Assembly: GCA_036346405.1 (NCBI GenBank)
Contig: CM070561.1
Location: 3,970,834-4,034,833 of the forward strand
Source of the DNA: Phyllostachys edulis
Taxonomy: Eukaryota > Streptophyta > Magnoliopsida > Poales > Poaceae
Length of the DNA: 64,000 bases
Direction of reading: 5' to 3'
Translations under genes and position numbers: made by a program
Notes under the pieces: generated by a model
The model's database searches: none
Told to the model about the DNA's origin: nothing
What the model saw: only the letters and a program-made list of their open reading frames with translations
Part shown: in pieces, positions 35,830-46,616 of the stretch
Layout: each line of letters begins with the position of its first letter
Numbering within the stretch: position 1 is the stretch's first letter

Positions 35830-36587
35830 ATGGACAAGCTGCAGAAGCAATGGGACGAGATTAGCGAACTAGCAAGGGCTGCTGGGACGCGGGACGACCA
35901 AGCAAGGGCTGTTGCGGTCCAGGTCCAGCAAGAGGAGCTTATCAGGATGACAGCTCTCCGCAATGAGGCCCCCTCGTAGCAACAACGTCTTCTAGAACGT
36001 TCCAACCGAGCGTTTGCCGCAACACCTGCCAAAGGGGGAGACGCCGCCCCTCTGTTGGTGCAGAGACCTATGCAAGTTCTTGAAGTTTAAGCAGCGGTTG
36101 AGCATGGGCATGCGTTACTGGGGTTGCACGAACTACTCTAGTGACTATCCCGACCGACGTTGGGACATGAGCAGCTATCGGCAGCCGGTAAGGACCAGTT
36201 AAAATGTGTTCCCCTACTATTTTCCTTTCAAAGTACGCACTAACAACCTCTCCTGTCTACCTGTAGTCCCTAGATCCGCTATGTGGCTACCGCAAGTGGA
36301 TCGACCAAGAGATCCACCCACATGACCAGTGGTCTCTCGACTTCGATGAGTGGGATGCCACGAAAGCCCGCGAGATCCGGGAGGAGGAACGCCGCACCCA
36401 CAAGCAAAACGAGTGCATACGTCGGGAGACGAAAGCTCATCTCGAGGCGTACAGGCGTAGGGAGCACGAGGCTCACAAGAAGGGGCTCGAGAGAAAGAGG
36501 GGAATGGCGGCCAAGGCCAAAGAGGCCGACGAGGAATTCAACGCCGAGCTAGCAAGGAAGGGAAAATGGCCACAGTCCACGCAGTAG
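35830..36587 (+). pseudogene. Accessory gene of MULE-2: coiled-coil plus GRF-like zinc-finger protein
   Basis: Exon 1 is 35830-36187 and exon 2 is 36267-36587, with a 79-bp GTAAGG..CTGTAG intron and matching phase. Exon 1 begins MDKLQKQWDEISELARAA and later has a Cys-rich region (LCWCRDLCK..MRYWGCTNY), which resembles GRF-type zinc fingers. Exon 2 opens LCGYRKWIDQEIHPHDQW and continues as a Lys/Arg/Glu-rich helix to the stop at 36585-36587. Breaks are a TAG at 35977-35979 (a Gln codon is likely ancestral) and a frameshift near 36040. Proteins of this layout are common hypotheticals in grass repeats. Their function is unknown to me. Confidence 0.6.
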
Positions 36588-37111
36588 GTCGAGCCATTCT
36601 GTACTAGTCCCCCGTCGAAGGTTGAATCTATTTCCATTCCAAAAAGGCGCATATGTATCGTAGGAGTACTTCAGTTTGTTGCATCGTGTATGATGATGTT
36701 TCTTATGTACGTAACCAAACCCTATGCGCCGTGTTATTCCCACTTTCATTATAAAGTCTATTTTAGTTTGCAACATCAAATCTCCTCGTCTTTTCGCATT
36801 CGATTTTTCCGTGTTCTTCCCAGCATCATTATAAAAACATCCAACAACATGTATCACTTCTGGGCAAGGCTGGGAAATATTGTTTGTGAAGGATACATAC
36901 GCTCAAATGTCAAATGTTATCAATCCACAAAAAGATTTTCAGTCCATATATGTATTTACGCTCAGTAAAAAAGATGGTCTTATATATGGTTCACATATAG
37001 ATTCTCTACTTTTAAGTTATGGATAGTTCGAGAGGGATTAACTTTAAAAAATTTATAAAAAAGATTAAATAATAAAAAAATGGTGCCTCTAGCCAACTGT
37101 CGCCGCGTGTT

Positions 37112-37265
37112 ATTCTCTAGTGCATCGTAATATCACTTACCTTCCTACTTACGACTCAATACTATCTCAATCGTCCTCACAAAATTCTTCAGAAATTTAG
37201 CACACTAAAACAATATACGACGATCATAAAATATTATTACGAGTCTAGCAAATTTCGTACCCTTG
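37112..37265. repeat. Subterminal block shared with MULE-1 (inverted)
   Basis: Shares AATATCACTTACCTTCCTAC, AAAATTCTTCAGAAATT and CGAGTCTA with the reverse complement of 24315-24490, in the same order. This ties the two MULEs to one family. Confidence 0.8.
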
Positions 37266-37439
37266 ATATCCAACGAAAATAGCAAACAGACCAATCAACC
37301 TTGTCACTATACTTTTATTTTTTTAAAAAACCATCATACAATAAGATTTGCTAAATGTAATACATATGAAATGTAATATTTATTATAACACAATTATTCC
37401 AATCGGATTTGCTGGATAGGACAGCTATTACCTAAAATC

Positions 37440-37635
37440 GCCAGTGGTTGGGCGACTTAGTCAAGTCGCTCAACTAAAGGGTGATGCCAACGTATGTCGC
37501 TCGGTAATAAAGCGATTAGGATCAAGTCACTATACGGTTTGGCGACTTGGGTCAAGTCGCCCCTCTGTTCCACGAGTAGTACATGTGTCGTACACTGGTT
37601 GGGCGACTAGACCAAGTTGCCCAACCGTACGGCAA
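37440..37635. repeat. Subterminal palindromes of MULE-2, right side
   Basis: Three imperfect palindromes of the form GGTTNGGCGACT..AAGTCGCCCAACC, at about 37446-37475, 37538-37562 and 37599-37630. They use the same half-site as the 69-bp repeats on the left side. Confidence 0.7.
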
Positions 37636-37721
37636 CACGAGGTTATTTCTTAAAAAAATAATTTAAGTGGTGTTATTTCTGTAATTTTGAATAAAAAATA
37701 GATTATTTTTAAAAACATTCC

Positions 37722-40689
37722 AAATCTACAGCTTATCGTCAGTCACAATCCGGAGGGACTAATGTACTAGGTGAAAGTAAAAGAAAGAAAAAGAATCGCT
37801 ATCATTGGGTTACGGCCTTCCAAACTGCCAAATCATGGGCTTACTGAGAAAACGAATAAAAGCCCACGTTTTACCGAAAGCAACGATGGCCCCTCCTATT
37901 CAGCCCGCTCTGCCGCAAGTAGGCCAACCTAAGAAACAAACAGGCTGCTTCACTTCGCGTCACCTGACACAAAGAACATCAGTACACCTGCATTACGCAT
38001 CTCTCACTCCTGAAATAATACCGACAGCTTCACGCTATCATAACATGGCAAGGAAACGACACATCTTGCTCTGTGTTCCGACGAGAGGGTGTCGCAGAGC
38101 GGAGCTTAGGCTATGTCATAGTGGGCCATGACCCCTCTTTTAAATTGAAATCACACTATCAAGTATTCTCTTATTGCTATTTATGCACTAATTAAACAGC
38201 AAGTTAGCCAGTGCTTAGTAGGATTTGGAGCACAATTAGCAATTAGCTAGATTGTCCCCTCTAGGTTTTGGTTCAAGCTACACCACCGTTGTCTCAATCT
38301 CATCCTTTGCCGGGCACTTCACCTTTCTCCATTTCTGGCCATTTGCAGTACGCCCATGTGTATGTGTATGCTGAATTTACCATCACTTGTCGGGCAGGAA
38401 CCAAAGAACCGCAGGACTGCGAGACCTGACGGCCCTGAGCTACCGGATGGCGAAATCTTTGTACGTTGCTCTTGTTCTCTTCTCAAACGTGTGTATCTCT
38501 GGGCAGTCGCATCCAAGCTCAAACATTGCTCTGCCTTTGTCCTCTCCTATCCTCTGCTATCAGCGATTCAGCAGAATGTGAGGACTTAGCCCTCCAAGTT
38601 TTTACAGTTCTAATTCAGTTTTACTCTTGGATTCACTTCTCGATAAGTTAGAGTAGTCTGAGTTGATGTTTGGTTAAAAAATTAGCTCCAGCTTCTAAAA
38701 ATAAGAAGGTTCATTGTAAAAAGACTATACTATCATTGTTTTGTGACTTGTAACTTTTTTTATTGTTTAACTTATAACAATTTAATAAGTTGATTTCAGT
38801 CATACTGTGTTTTTATTTATTTATTTAATTTTTAGCCATGTTATGCCCTTTAATGCCATCTTTTTCACCTACATTTAAAAATTTTACTTGAAAAAAAAAA
38901 TAAATACAACATACATAAACATACAAAATTCATAACAAATGTTCTAATTAAATGAGTATCTTCAAAAATAAGAGAGGCAATGAGTATCATATCGTTCAAA
39001 ATTTTCCTCCATAATTAGAAACTATTGTTCCAAGTCCGAAAGGCTAGATCAAACAACACAACAATAAAAGAAAAAAAACATCCAAGGGCAGCTCGCCCAA
39101 TTCAGCTTCTACAACTATTTCAAAAATATTATTTCCTTTTACATCCTCTGCATGAAGACTGATCTTTCAGAGCCTGGTCCTCATCGCCTTGAAGGTCAAC
39201 CAAGAAAACCTCAAAAACTATGTGCTTGAGACCCTAAGATGCAATCTAAAGATATGTATCATGAATAATCAGCAACAGTAGCAATCTAAAGACATGTCCT
39301 GGTTTGTTTACTAGTTTTATCAGCATTTATGTTAGGTTCAGGATAATTTTGAAGAGAAATACAATACTACAAACATCCTTACACTAGTTAGAACTATTAC
39401 ACAAGTGATTAAATTTCAATATTTCATATCTATAAAGCAATGCAAAACTTTATTTGAAATGTATGTTTATATATCTCAATCAAAAGTAAGATGATAGCAC
39501 CATCAATGTTTCTAACAAGATCATATTTATTCTTTTATTTTAGGATATCAATGGCCCTGAGGACCTTTGAATGAGCATCAGAGCATGCTGCCTTCACAGT
39601 GGCATATCAAATTTACCATTTTCTATACAATCAAACAGGCTCCATGACATTGTGGAGAATATTTTTGATCCAATTTTTCTTCAACATAATTAATAAGAAA
39701 TTTGAGTACATGTCTACCTAAGTTTTGCTTCTAGTTCTAGACTTTTCTTGTGAGTTGGCAAACAAGTCCTGTCCATGCAAAATATCATATGAGCATATTC
39801 TCAGTGATAGGTCTGTTAACAAGAACGTGAAATGTATAAAACATAAATACATTCCTCTAAAATCTGTGAAACTCCACAAATACCTCATCAATGTTCCCAT
39901 CCAGTGCAAACAAAATCGGTCATTTTTCTACAGGAGGGACCACTTCCAAAAGCTCTATATCCAGTTCAAAACTAGCGTCAGACTGCAAAGAAGCATGGAA
40001 TCAAACAACACCACTTCAATACTTGAATGCACTAAAATACTAAATCAAACTGCATGACCAAAAACATTTCAAAATACTAAGTCTGAGATGTTAATTGCAA
40101 CTGATAGATGAAGTTAAAAGGAAAAGGTTGCATAGTCCACAAAGGAATTCTAAGCCCTCACATTGAACTTCTGGATTATTATTTTTGTTGGTAATCCATT
40201 GCACTCTTGCCTTTAAGCATTTCCTTCTTTTTTTTTTGTCTTGATGCTTCATGCTCTCAACCTTTTTGATAAGTGGATCTCCCTAAAAGTCAGCTTTGCT
40301 CATTGCAGCCACTAGGCACGAGAAAGGAATTAAGAGGTCCTACTCCTGAGTCCTGCTCATTGGCATCGCAGGCCAGGAGCTTCCATCTTTTCTCCTTTCG
40401 CTGCACACACCTCAGGCTCAGCAGGCCGGGCCCACACGTACATCCATGCAGATGCAGTTAAGCCTGTGCCCTGGAAAACTGACAGATCAATCTTGCATAC
40501 ATGACAGCAAGGTTTTCTGGGCGTCGTTTCTTCAGCTGGTGACCTCCGCACCCCCTGAAGAACAGCAGTTGTGGCAAAGCCAAGCAAACGGATACTGTGC
40601 AAGTCTGATCCGAATTTGTAATTTGTATCGTGTCCGAATTTATATTGACACTGCATCGTTTTATGCTAGGCGTGGTATGATCGGTGCTA
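37722..40689. other. About 3 kb with no recognised gene
   Basis: Mostly AT-rich, with a GC-richer patch at 40270-40520. Open frames such as 39725-40057 (110 aa) and 40357-40656 (99 aa) have no recognisable motifs. Parts of the minus strand (39130-39250, 39560-39960) look faintly exon-like, with acidic and hydrophobic patches, but no family could be named. Confidence 0.4.
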
Positions 40690-40942
40690 GGGCTAGGTGT
40701 GAGCTGCATCAAACGTGGTCTCGACCCAGCGCAATCGATTGATTCAGTTTCTCTCTCCGTTCAGAACTTTTATTTCTCATCCTATATATATACCTCTGTA
40801 GTCATATGTTTTAGACGATACGTTGTTTTGTGCTTATAATCTCTCCTCATATAATGATTTCCGCCCCGTGTGATCGTAGTTTTTTCTCACAAGAGTTTTT
40901 CAAGTAAAATTTTGTGCCTCTATTTTTTTCTATTTTTCAACA
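40690..40942 (+). mobile_element. Copia LTR (about 250 bp), left boundary uncertain
   Basis: Ends ..TTTTTCAACA at 40942, immediately before a plant methionine-tRNA primer-binding site, so this is a 5' LTR end. A TATATATA tract lies near 40780-40790. The exact TG start was not fixed; a TG near 40698 is one candidate. No matching 3' LTR was found in the window. Confidence 0.6.
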
Positions 40943-40944
40943 AG

Positions 40945-40955
40945 TGGTATCAGAG
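40945..40955 (+). other. Primer-binding site of the Copia element (tRNA-Met type)
   Basis: TGGTATCAGAG, complementary to the 3' end of plant initiator tRNA-Met, two bases after the LTR. Confidence 0.8.
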
Positions 40956-41319
40956 GGCAAGGACCCGATCTAAAAAATTCGGTGACTCGTCTTGGCGAAT
41001 TGGTTCTTGAGTTGCTTGGTGCACATAGAATGTGTACCAATAGATCCTGATTGCGATATTTTTGCTTGGTGTAGTAAGATTGTACCAGCAAATTTATTTA
41101 TTCCGCATGACGACTCTGAAGTATGATATTCTGCTCCTGAATCGAGACACGAGGTTTTCTCTATAGCAAGTAAATATACGAGCTACTCTATCCCAGCTTG
41201 ATTTGGATAACACTTTTTGGGGGATTGACAAGATGCATGCAGCACTGTCTGTTGATGAGAAGCAACGAAAACATCGTAACATCTTATCTCATATCCATCC
41301 ACTACTACAGAAAAGGTCT

Positions 41320-41610
41320 TCACAGACGGTTCAAAAATGTTATCACAAACGGTTTCGTGAGCAGTCTGAATTTATGGGTCAGTGATGACATGAGGTCATC
41401 ACAGACGGTTTTCAAACCGTCTGTGATGCATACTGTCACAGACGGTTATTAACTGAGAACCGTCTGTGATGACTAATATATCATAGACGGTTTTTAGCTG
41501 AAACCGTATGTGATGACTAATATATCGTAGACGGCTTTTAGCTGAAACCGTCTGTGATGACTGATATATCACAGACGGTTTGTGGCTGAAACCTTCTGTG
41601 ATGACTTTCA
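41320..41610. repeat. CACTA subterminal repeats, left zone
   Basis: At least nine half-sites of CACAGACGGTT or its complement, several paired as short foldbacks (GACGGTTTTCAAACCGTCTG near 41403-41422). In CACTA elements such arrays bind the TnpA-like protein. Binding here is inferred. Confidence 0.85.
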
Positions 41611-41767
41611 AGGGGTCGTCCATGCAGCATGAGGAGGATGAGACAGCAGCCACGGGCAACTTCATCGAGCCCATGCAAGTTTAAGAAGTATGACTGCAAG
41701 GAGAGCGTTAGGGCATCCAATTGTCTGGTTGCTGATACATGATACCACTTCCCAGTCGGAGTACCTG

Positions 41768-41815
41768 CGCGTCCACGTCACTTTCTTAAATGTTTCAGAA
41801 AGTGACGTGGATGCG
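41768..41815. repeat. 19-bp-stem hairpin inside the CACTA element
   Basis: Arms 41768-41786 and 41797-41815 pair with one mismatch around a 10-base loop. Each arm contains CCACGTCACTTTCT, with an ACGT core. It may be a cis-acting site or a small foldback insertion. Confidence 0.75.
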
Positions 41816-41974
41816 ACGCAAGGTAGGAGAACTTGACCGGCATGAACACAGTTACATAGACAAATGTGAAATGAATGACGAGAAGCAACGGATGATATCT
41901 TGACAAAATGACAAATTAACAATAAGTCATAACATACATATCACACATTTTATACATCTAATTTTACAAATCAT

Positions 41975-42262
41975 CAATCACACATATCAACAGCCCATGG
42001 TTCACCAAGCAAGTTTCCACTATCAATAGCAGACATCACTTGACACTTCTGAATAAGTCATAAGTCATAACAATATAACATATCAACAACCCAATAAGTC
42101 ATAACATATCAACAACCCATACATATCAATAGCAGAGACAACACTTGACACTTCTGAATAAGTCATAACTCATAACAATATAACATATCAATAGACAATA
42201 GCCCATACATATCAACAGCCCAATACTTCAATAGCAGACAACACTTACACTTCTGAATTCAC
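41975..42262. repeat. Tandem repeat of about 105 bp, three diverged copies
   Basis: The phrase CAATAGCAGACAACACTTGA, followed by CACTTCTGAAT, recurs near 42023, 42127 and 42231. It is separated by variable numbers of ATAAGTCATAAC and ACATATCAACA subunits. Confidence 0.7.
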
Positions 42263-42314
42263 TCATTCAGCAATCAGCACAAGTGCACAACCATTTAAAC
42301 TACGGGGAACTGAG

Positions 42315-42352
42315 AACCGTCTGTGATGAGGCGTCCAGTATTAGCCGTTTTG
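42315..42352 (+). repeat. Extra internal CACTA right terminus
   Basis: GAGGCGTCCAGTATTAGC..TTTTGTAGTAGTG closely matches the true right end at 43692-43728 but lies about 1.4 kb inside the element. It is followed by ATT rather than ATC. Confidence 0.75.
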
Positions 42353-42981
42353 TAGTAGTGATTAACAATTGATAATTGATAAGCGATAAAAATTAACAAG
42401 TAGCCAAGTTCAAACTTCAAACATAGAAACTTAAATGCATGGTTCAATCAAAAGCAAGGTGCACTAGCCAACATCCCAAGATGGGAGTGGTTCAACTTAA
42501 GTTACATAATAAAATCAAATTCCAGTGGCAAGGCTAAATAAAAGACAACATGAGACTCTTAGTATGTACTAAGTTACATGACTAAATAAAAGACAGCAAG
42601 GCTAAATAAAAGACAGCATAAGAACAAGCATCTGCATGGATCATTGCATTCATTTATATTTATGATTTCTCTACTTCTCTCTACATGTATGTATTACATA
42701 TTTACACTTCTCTGCAATGATGCACTTCTCTTCATGTATGTATGTATTACACATTTAGCATCTAGGCTCTGGCCAATGGCTATCACTATCACTATCAATA
42801 TCAACCAACAACCAGACAACATCTAGAAGACAAGAAGGGGACTTACGCGTTAGTGGGAGAGCCGGAGAGGTTGGAGGCGCGAGGGAGATTCGAGGTGGCG
42901 CAGCGAGCCGACGGCGAGAGGGAGGAGGAGCCGAGTCTGGCGTGGGGAGGAGGAGCAGTGGTCAAGCACAAGGGGAGGACT

Positions 42982-43097
42982 GGGAGCTTGATCCGGTGGC
43001 GTAGGAAGGAGGGAGCTTGATCCAGCGGCGTAGGGAGGAGGGAGCTTGATCCGGCGGCGCAGGGAGGAGGGAGCTTGATCCGGAGGTGCGGGAGCTA
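42982..43097. repeat. 29-bp minisatellite, four copies
   Basis: GGGAGCTTGATCCGGCGGCG plus GAGGGAG-type filler repeats at 42982, 43011, 43040 and 43069. It is in the GC-rich first-exon region of the CACTA element. Confidence 0.85.
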
Positions 43098-43379
43098 GTG
43101 ACGAGAGGGAGGAGGAGCTCAGTTCACATGAATACCAACAACACAAACCAATAGGTGATAGATCTGCCTTACCTCGACATCGCCGGTGGAGAGGTAGCCG
43201 GGGTTGCGCACGCCGGGGGGAGGAGGAAGAGGGGAAGGCAGCGTCACCATAGTTGTGGCACGAGCGGTGGCGTCGAGGTCAGGGGCACTCGGGTGGGGAG
43301 GGGAACGGACGAGAGTAAGGGCGCTGGGGAGTGACGACGCGAGTTAGGGCGCAAACCCTAGCAAGCTTCTACTTATAAA

Positions 43380-43700
43380 GACATATCATAGACGGTTGTA
43401 TTATAGAACCGTCAGTGATTCTTATCATGGACGGTTCCATAATGGAACCGTCTGTGATATGTCTCATATCACGGACGGTTCTATAATGGAACCGTCTGTG
43501 AAGTCTACAATTATCACAGACAGTTCGTGTTTAAAACCATCTGTGATACTTCACATATGGTTTTCAATATGAACCGTCTGTGATATTACCTCTTCACAGA
43601 CGGTTTTTAGCGTATCCAGTTACATAGACGGTCTCTAAACAAAAACCGTCTGTGATTGTGTTTAATACAAACGGTTTCGATCAACCGTCTGTGATCAGGC
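43380..43700. repeat. CACTA subterminal repeats, right zone
   Basis: Ten or more GACGGTT/AACCGTC half-sites arranged as successive foldbacks (for example GACGGTTCCATAATGGAACC near 43430). They mirror the left zone. Confidence 0.85.
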
Positions 43701-43790
43701 GTCCAGTATTAGCATTTTTGTAGCAGTGATCCTCATCTATCAAATAATATTGGTACAGGTCTAAAAACAGTAAACGCTTCAACTGGTGTT

Positions 43791-44144
43791 AATTTTTTTC
43801 TTGTTGGAAAAGTACTTGTTAGTGCCAAAAGGGAGGTGAGGGAAAACGGTATGAGAAGTGAAGATGCAGCGAATACTTGCCTGGATGGCGCACGAGAAAA
43901 GAAGCATAGGCCAAGGCGCCCAAGAAGAGGAGAATAAAACCTAGTTGTTGTACAACCACATGCAACATCAGCAGTACCTGTGACAACTAGTGCATCTCTT
44001 GGAGTTGACCAGCCGGGCGTGGAACATTTTGTGCACCAGGAAAGTCAGCTAGTAGCCCACATTCCAAGGGAGGAGCCACACGGTTTCTACTTAGGATTTT
44101 AGTGGATTTCGATTGCCTTTTGATTCAGAAATCATCCTTATCTT
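43791..44144. other. No gene recognised
   Basis: About 350 bp between the Copia gag remnant and a minus-strand LTR. No motif recognised; possibly the rest of a Copia internal region, too decayed to read. Confidence 0.35.
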
Positions 44145-44406
44145 TGTTGAGGAACCGTCGCTGATGAGTCCACTCCGAGCGATTACCTTGTAGACGAAAG
44201 TCGAATCACACAAAACAATGCAATAACAAATAGTAGACTGAACACAGAGATATGGGGGACTTCTTTCTTCTCTTTATTTCTCTTCTCATGATCAGCCTTT
44301 ACAATGACTAGCACCCTCTATTTATAGACTACATACCCTGCTAAGGTTTTGGATGGGGTGCCCACCCATGGGCCGGCTGCTGGGCCAAGCCCATGGTTTC
44401 CCAACA
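44145..44406 (-). mobile_element. Short Copia LTR (262 bp) with adjacent polypurine tract
   Basis: On the minus strand it begins TGTTGGGAAACC and ends CCTCAACA. Immediately upstream on that strand (44407-44418) is a purine-rich AAGTGGGGAG tract, fitting a 3' LTR. A TATTTATAG (TATA on the minus strand) lies at 44320-44328. Only a few dozen bases of internal sequence follow (to about 44440). Confidence 0.55.
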
Positions 44407-45276
44407 CTCCCCACTTGGGCACCCATCCTCACATGTTCATGCCTCGTCAAAACTCTATAAAAATCCAGTGGGAAAAATTTGAAGAAAGAGTACATGATAT
44501 ACGTACCGGAGCTTATTTGACGGAACTACCGCTCAGCGGTATGACCGCAATTTACTTGGCGAAACTACCGCAACCCGGTGTAACCGATTTGGTAGATGTA
44601 CATTTTTTCCAGTAAGTGCCCTTTTGGACCTCAAGGAAGAGCGGTCGTACCGCCCTTGTGATCAGAAGTATCGGAGAGCGGAACTACCGCATGATCAACG
44701 GCGGTAGTACTGCACCTGCCAGTAATGGCTTGTTTAGAAGCATTTATTGCAGGTATATCTTGGTAATTAATGTCAATAACATTATGGGACTAACATTTTT
44801 CATGAGTTGGATGAATAAGTTATGTTCCAGGGTAATGGAGACTTCGGATGGCATGATGAGTTGATCGTCATCAAGGTTCAAGAAGAGGATGCATCATGTG
44901 TTGATGCATATCAAGATCTCAAAGAGGAGATGATCATGAGTTGATCATCAAGTCAAGAGGAGACTCATCATGTGTTGATGGAGGTCAAGTAAAGGATGCA
45001 TCATGGGTTGATGCATGTCAAGACGATGACCCGGACTTGAAGTGAAGATGTGCGTCATCAAGCTTCAAGAAGATGCTCAAGGTAAAGGCATGACTAGCTA
45101 GGGCTAAGGATGTGTTCCTAGTCTTTTACCGGTCTTGGTGTTTGGTTGGAAGACTGGATTGCTAGTATAGGTTGTCGTACTATTAAGAGGGGTCTTGTCT
45201 AGTAGCTTGAGTCTCATCATGTGTTGATAGCTCAATCTCGCTTGCTCTAGCTCACTATGGCATGATGCTATTATTT

Positions 45277-45425
45277 GCAAATTTGTTTTGCAAATAGTCG
45301 AGGCTCATGCATTTAATCCTTGTAGCATATGACTATACTTTGCAAATGTGTTTTGCAAATGGTTGAAGTCTATGTAACTACTCCTTGTGGCATGATCTAA
45401 GTTTGCAAATATGTTTTGCAAATTG
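45277..45425 (+). repeat. TTTGCAAAT-N-TGTTTTGCAAAT repeats, three copies
   Basis: TTTGCAAATNTGTTTTGCAA occurs near 45277, 45335 and 45403, each followed by a related ATGCATTT/CTTG stretch. The core ATTTGCAAAT is itself palindromic. It lies upstream of the LTR TATA box, as a regulatory repeat might. Confidence 0.7.
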
Positions 45426-45906
45426 TTGGGATTTATGCATTTTCCCTTGGTATGGTCTAAGATTGCTTATTGCTATTTCTTTGGACTTAGACCATGGTAG
45501 TGCTCTTTGGAGTTGTACTTTTTGATTTGATCAAATATGTTTAAGATCAATTAAATAGGTAGGTTGTGTACCCCTCTGAATAAGCTTTCCATAGAGTCTA
45601 AGATCACTCAATTCTGACATCAGAGCCAAAAGTTATGACCTTTTTACCGAGTGTCATCTGTGCTGAAATTGGGCTACGGTAATACGACCCGAGAAAAAGC
45701 AATACTACCGCAGAACGGTAGTACCGGCCTTTGTACTGCGGTATTACTGCACTTAAAATTTTAACGACTAGTTTTTGGGCCTTTAATGCACTATTTCTGA
45801 CCGTTGAGCAAAAAATCGGTAGTACCGGGGTTTCAACGGCGGTACTATCACATTTTGGCTGAGTTTGCTGATTTCTGCTCTCAACGGCTAGTTTTTGTGT
45901 GTGGGC

Positions 45907-45914
45907 TATAAATA
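45907..45914 (+). promoter_or_regulatory. TATA box of the upstream LTR
   Basis: GGGCTATAAATACCCACC, the same context as the TATA boxes at 47677 and 57750. Confidence 0.7.
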
Positions 45915-46616
45915 CCCACCTTGGCCGGTTGAGAGACAACCTTTAGCATCTCATTTTCACTCACTTGAGCTAGTGTGAGCTTCTCCTCTCAATTGTGTAT
46001 GTGTTGCACCTTGTGAGCAAGAAGAGAGGTCTCTAGTTGCATGTGTTGCATCTAGAGGTGGATTTCATATCCTCTTGAGTTTGTGCATTCGTTGCACGGG
46101 GTGAGAGTCAAGCAAGGGGCTTGGCTTATTACTCCTGGTGTTTGCCGACACCTAGACGACGTGGAGGCGTCGTGGTCCGGTGATCTTCTCAAGAAGCTTG
46201 TGAAAAAGGCTCGGCGTGTTGTGAAGGTTGGAGCTCACCTACTTGGAGCGAGAAAGAGCTACCAATAGTAGAATTGAGGTGTTTGGCTTAATACATGGAG
46301 CCGGTCCAATTAGTTTGGGCTTACCTCAATGTGGATTAGGAGAGATCAGCAAGTCTCCGAACTCCACGGTAAAACGTCATTGTGGTTTGCTCTCTAGTGA
46401 TTTACTTTGTGCAATTTACATTCCTAGAATTAAATTGCTTTTATGTCTTTGTATGTTTTTTGTCATTATCAATAGACTTATTTTGTTGGTGCAGTTAGTC
46501 AAGACTAGTTGATTTAGGTTTTAATTGAGCAAAATCGAATTGATTTACAATTCCGCTTAAAACTCGGTTTTAGCTAAAAGATTTTAAAAACCGCGTATTC
46601 ACCCCGCTCTAGTAGG

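Larger units (their letters stand above)
32342..37721 (+). mobile_element. MULE-2 (Mutator-like element with accessory gene)
   Basis: Contains a MuDR-type transposase pseudogene (33018-35082) and a second, spliced gene (35830-36587). The right subterminal sequence at 37112-37265 is clearly related to the inverted 24315-24490 of MULE-1. GCGAC palindromes lie on both sides (32342-32610 and 37440-37635). The right end near 37721 (TTTTTAAAAACATTCC) resembles the MULE-1 end. A matching left inverted repeat and a target duplication were not found, so the left boundary is approximate or lost. Confidence 0.65.
41300..43728 (-). mobile_element. CACTA (En/Spm) element, non-autonomous, 2.4 kb
   Basis: The left end is CACTACTACAGAAAAGG. 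The right end, reverse-complemented, is CACTGCTACAAAAATGC. Both are flanked by ATC (41297-41299 and 43729-43731), the 3-bp duplication of CACTA elements. Dense copies of CACAGACGGTT and AACCGTCTGTGAT, in both orientations, fill the subterminal zones. The minus-strand interior keeps what looks like a transposase promoter and first exon (TATA-like site 43371-43377, GC-rich 42840-43370) but no transposase domain. Confidence 0.9.
41107..43790 (+). pseudogene. Copia gag, split by the CACTA element
   Basis: ATG at 41107. The N-terminus (MTTLKYDILLLNRDTRFSL) is the Copia gag type, with an in-frame TAG at 41164-41166 where Trp is expected, then DKMHAALSVDEKQRKH. The frame is interrupted at 41300 by a 2.4 kb transposon. 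Reading resumes at 43732 in the matching frame, with the expected helical residues for a further 40-50 bases before resemblance is lost. The only other change at the junction is the 3-bp ATC duplication. A dead remnant. Confidence 0.7.
44731..46616 (+). mobile_element. Sirevirus-like LTR, solo or truncated
   Basis: Matches the flanking Sirevirus LTRs in order: TTGGTAATTAATG near 44761, ACCGGTCTTGGTGTTTGGTT near 45129, CTATTAAGAGGGGTCTTG near 45180, TATAAATA at 45907-45914 and a CACCCCGCTCTAGTAGG end at 46600-46616. CGGTNNNACCG sites occur at 45716 and 45817. More lie just upstream (44521-44690), so the family similarity may extend left. The last few bases of a normal LTR end are missing where the next element begins. 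Confidence 0.65.

Noticed and set aside
39725..40057. 110-aa open frame on the plus strand
   Set aside because: No recognisable domain, AT-rich context, no splice or promoter support.
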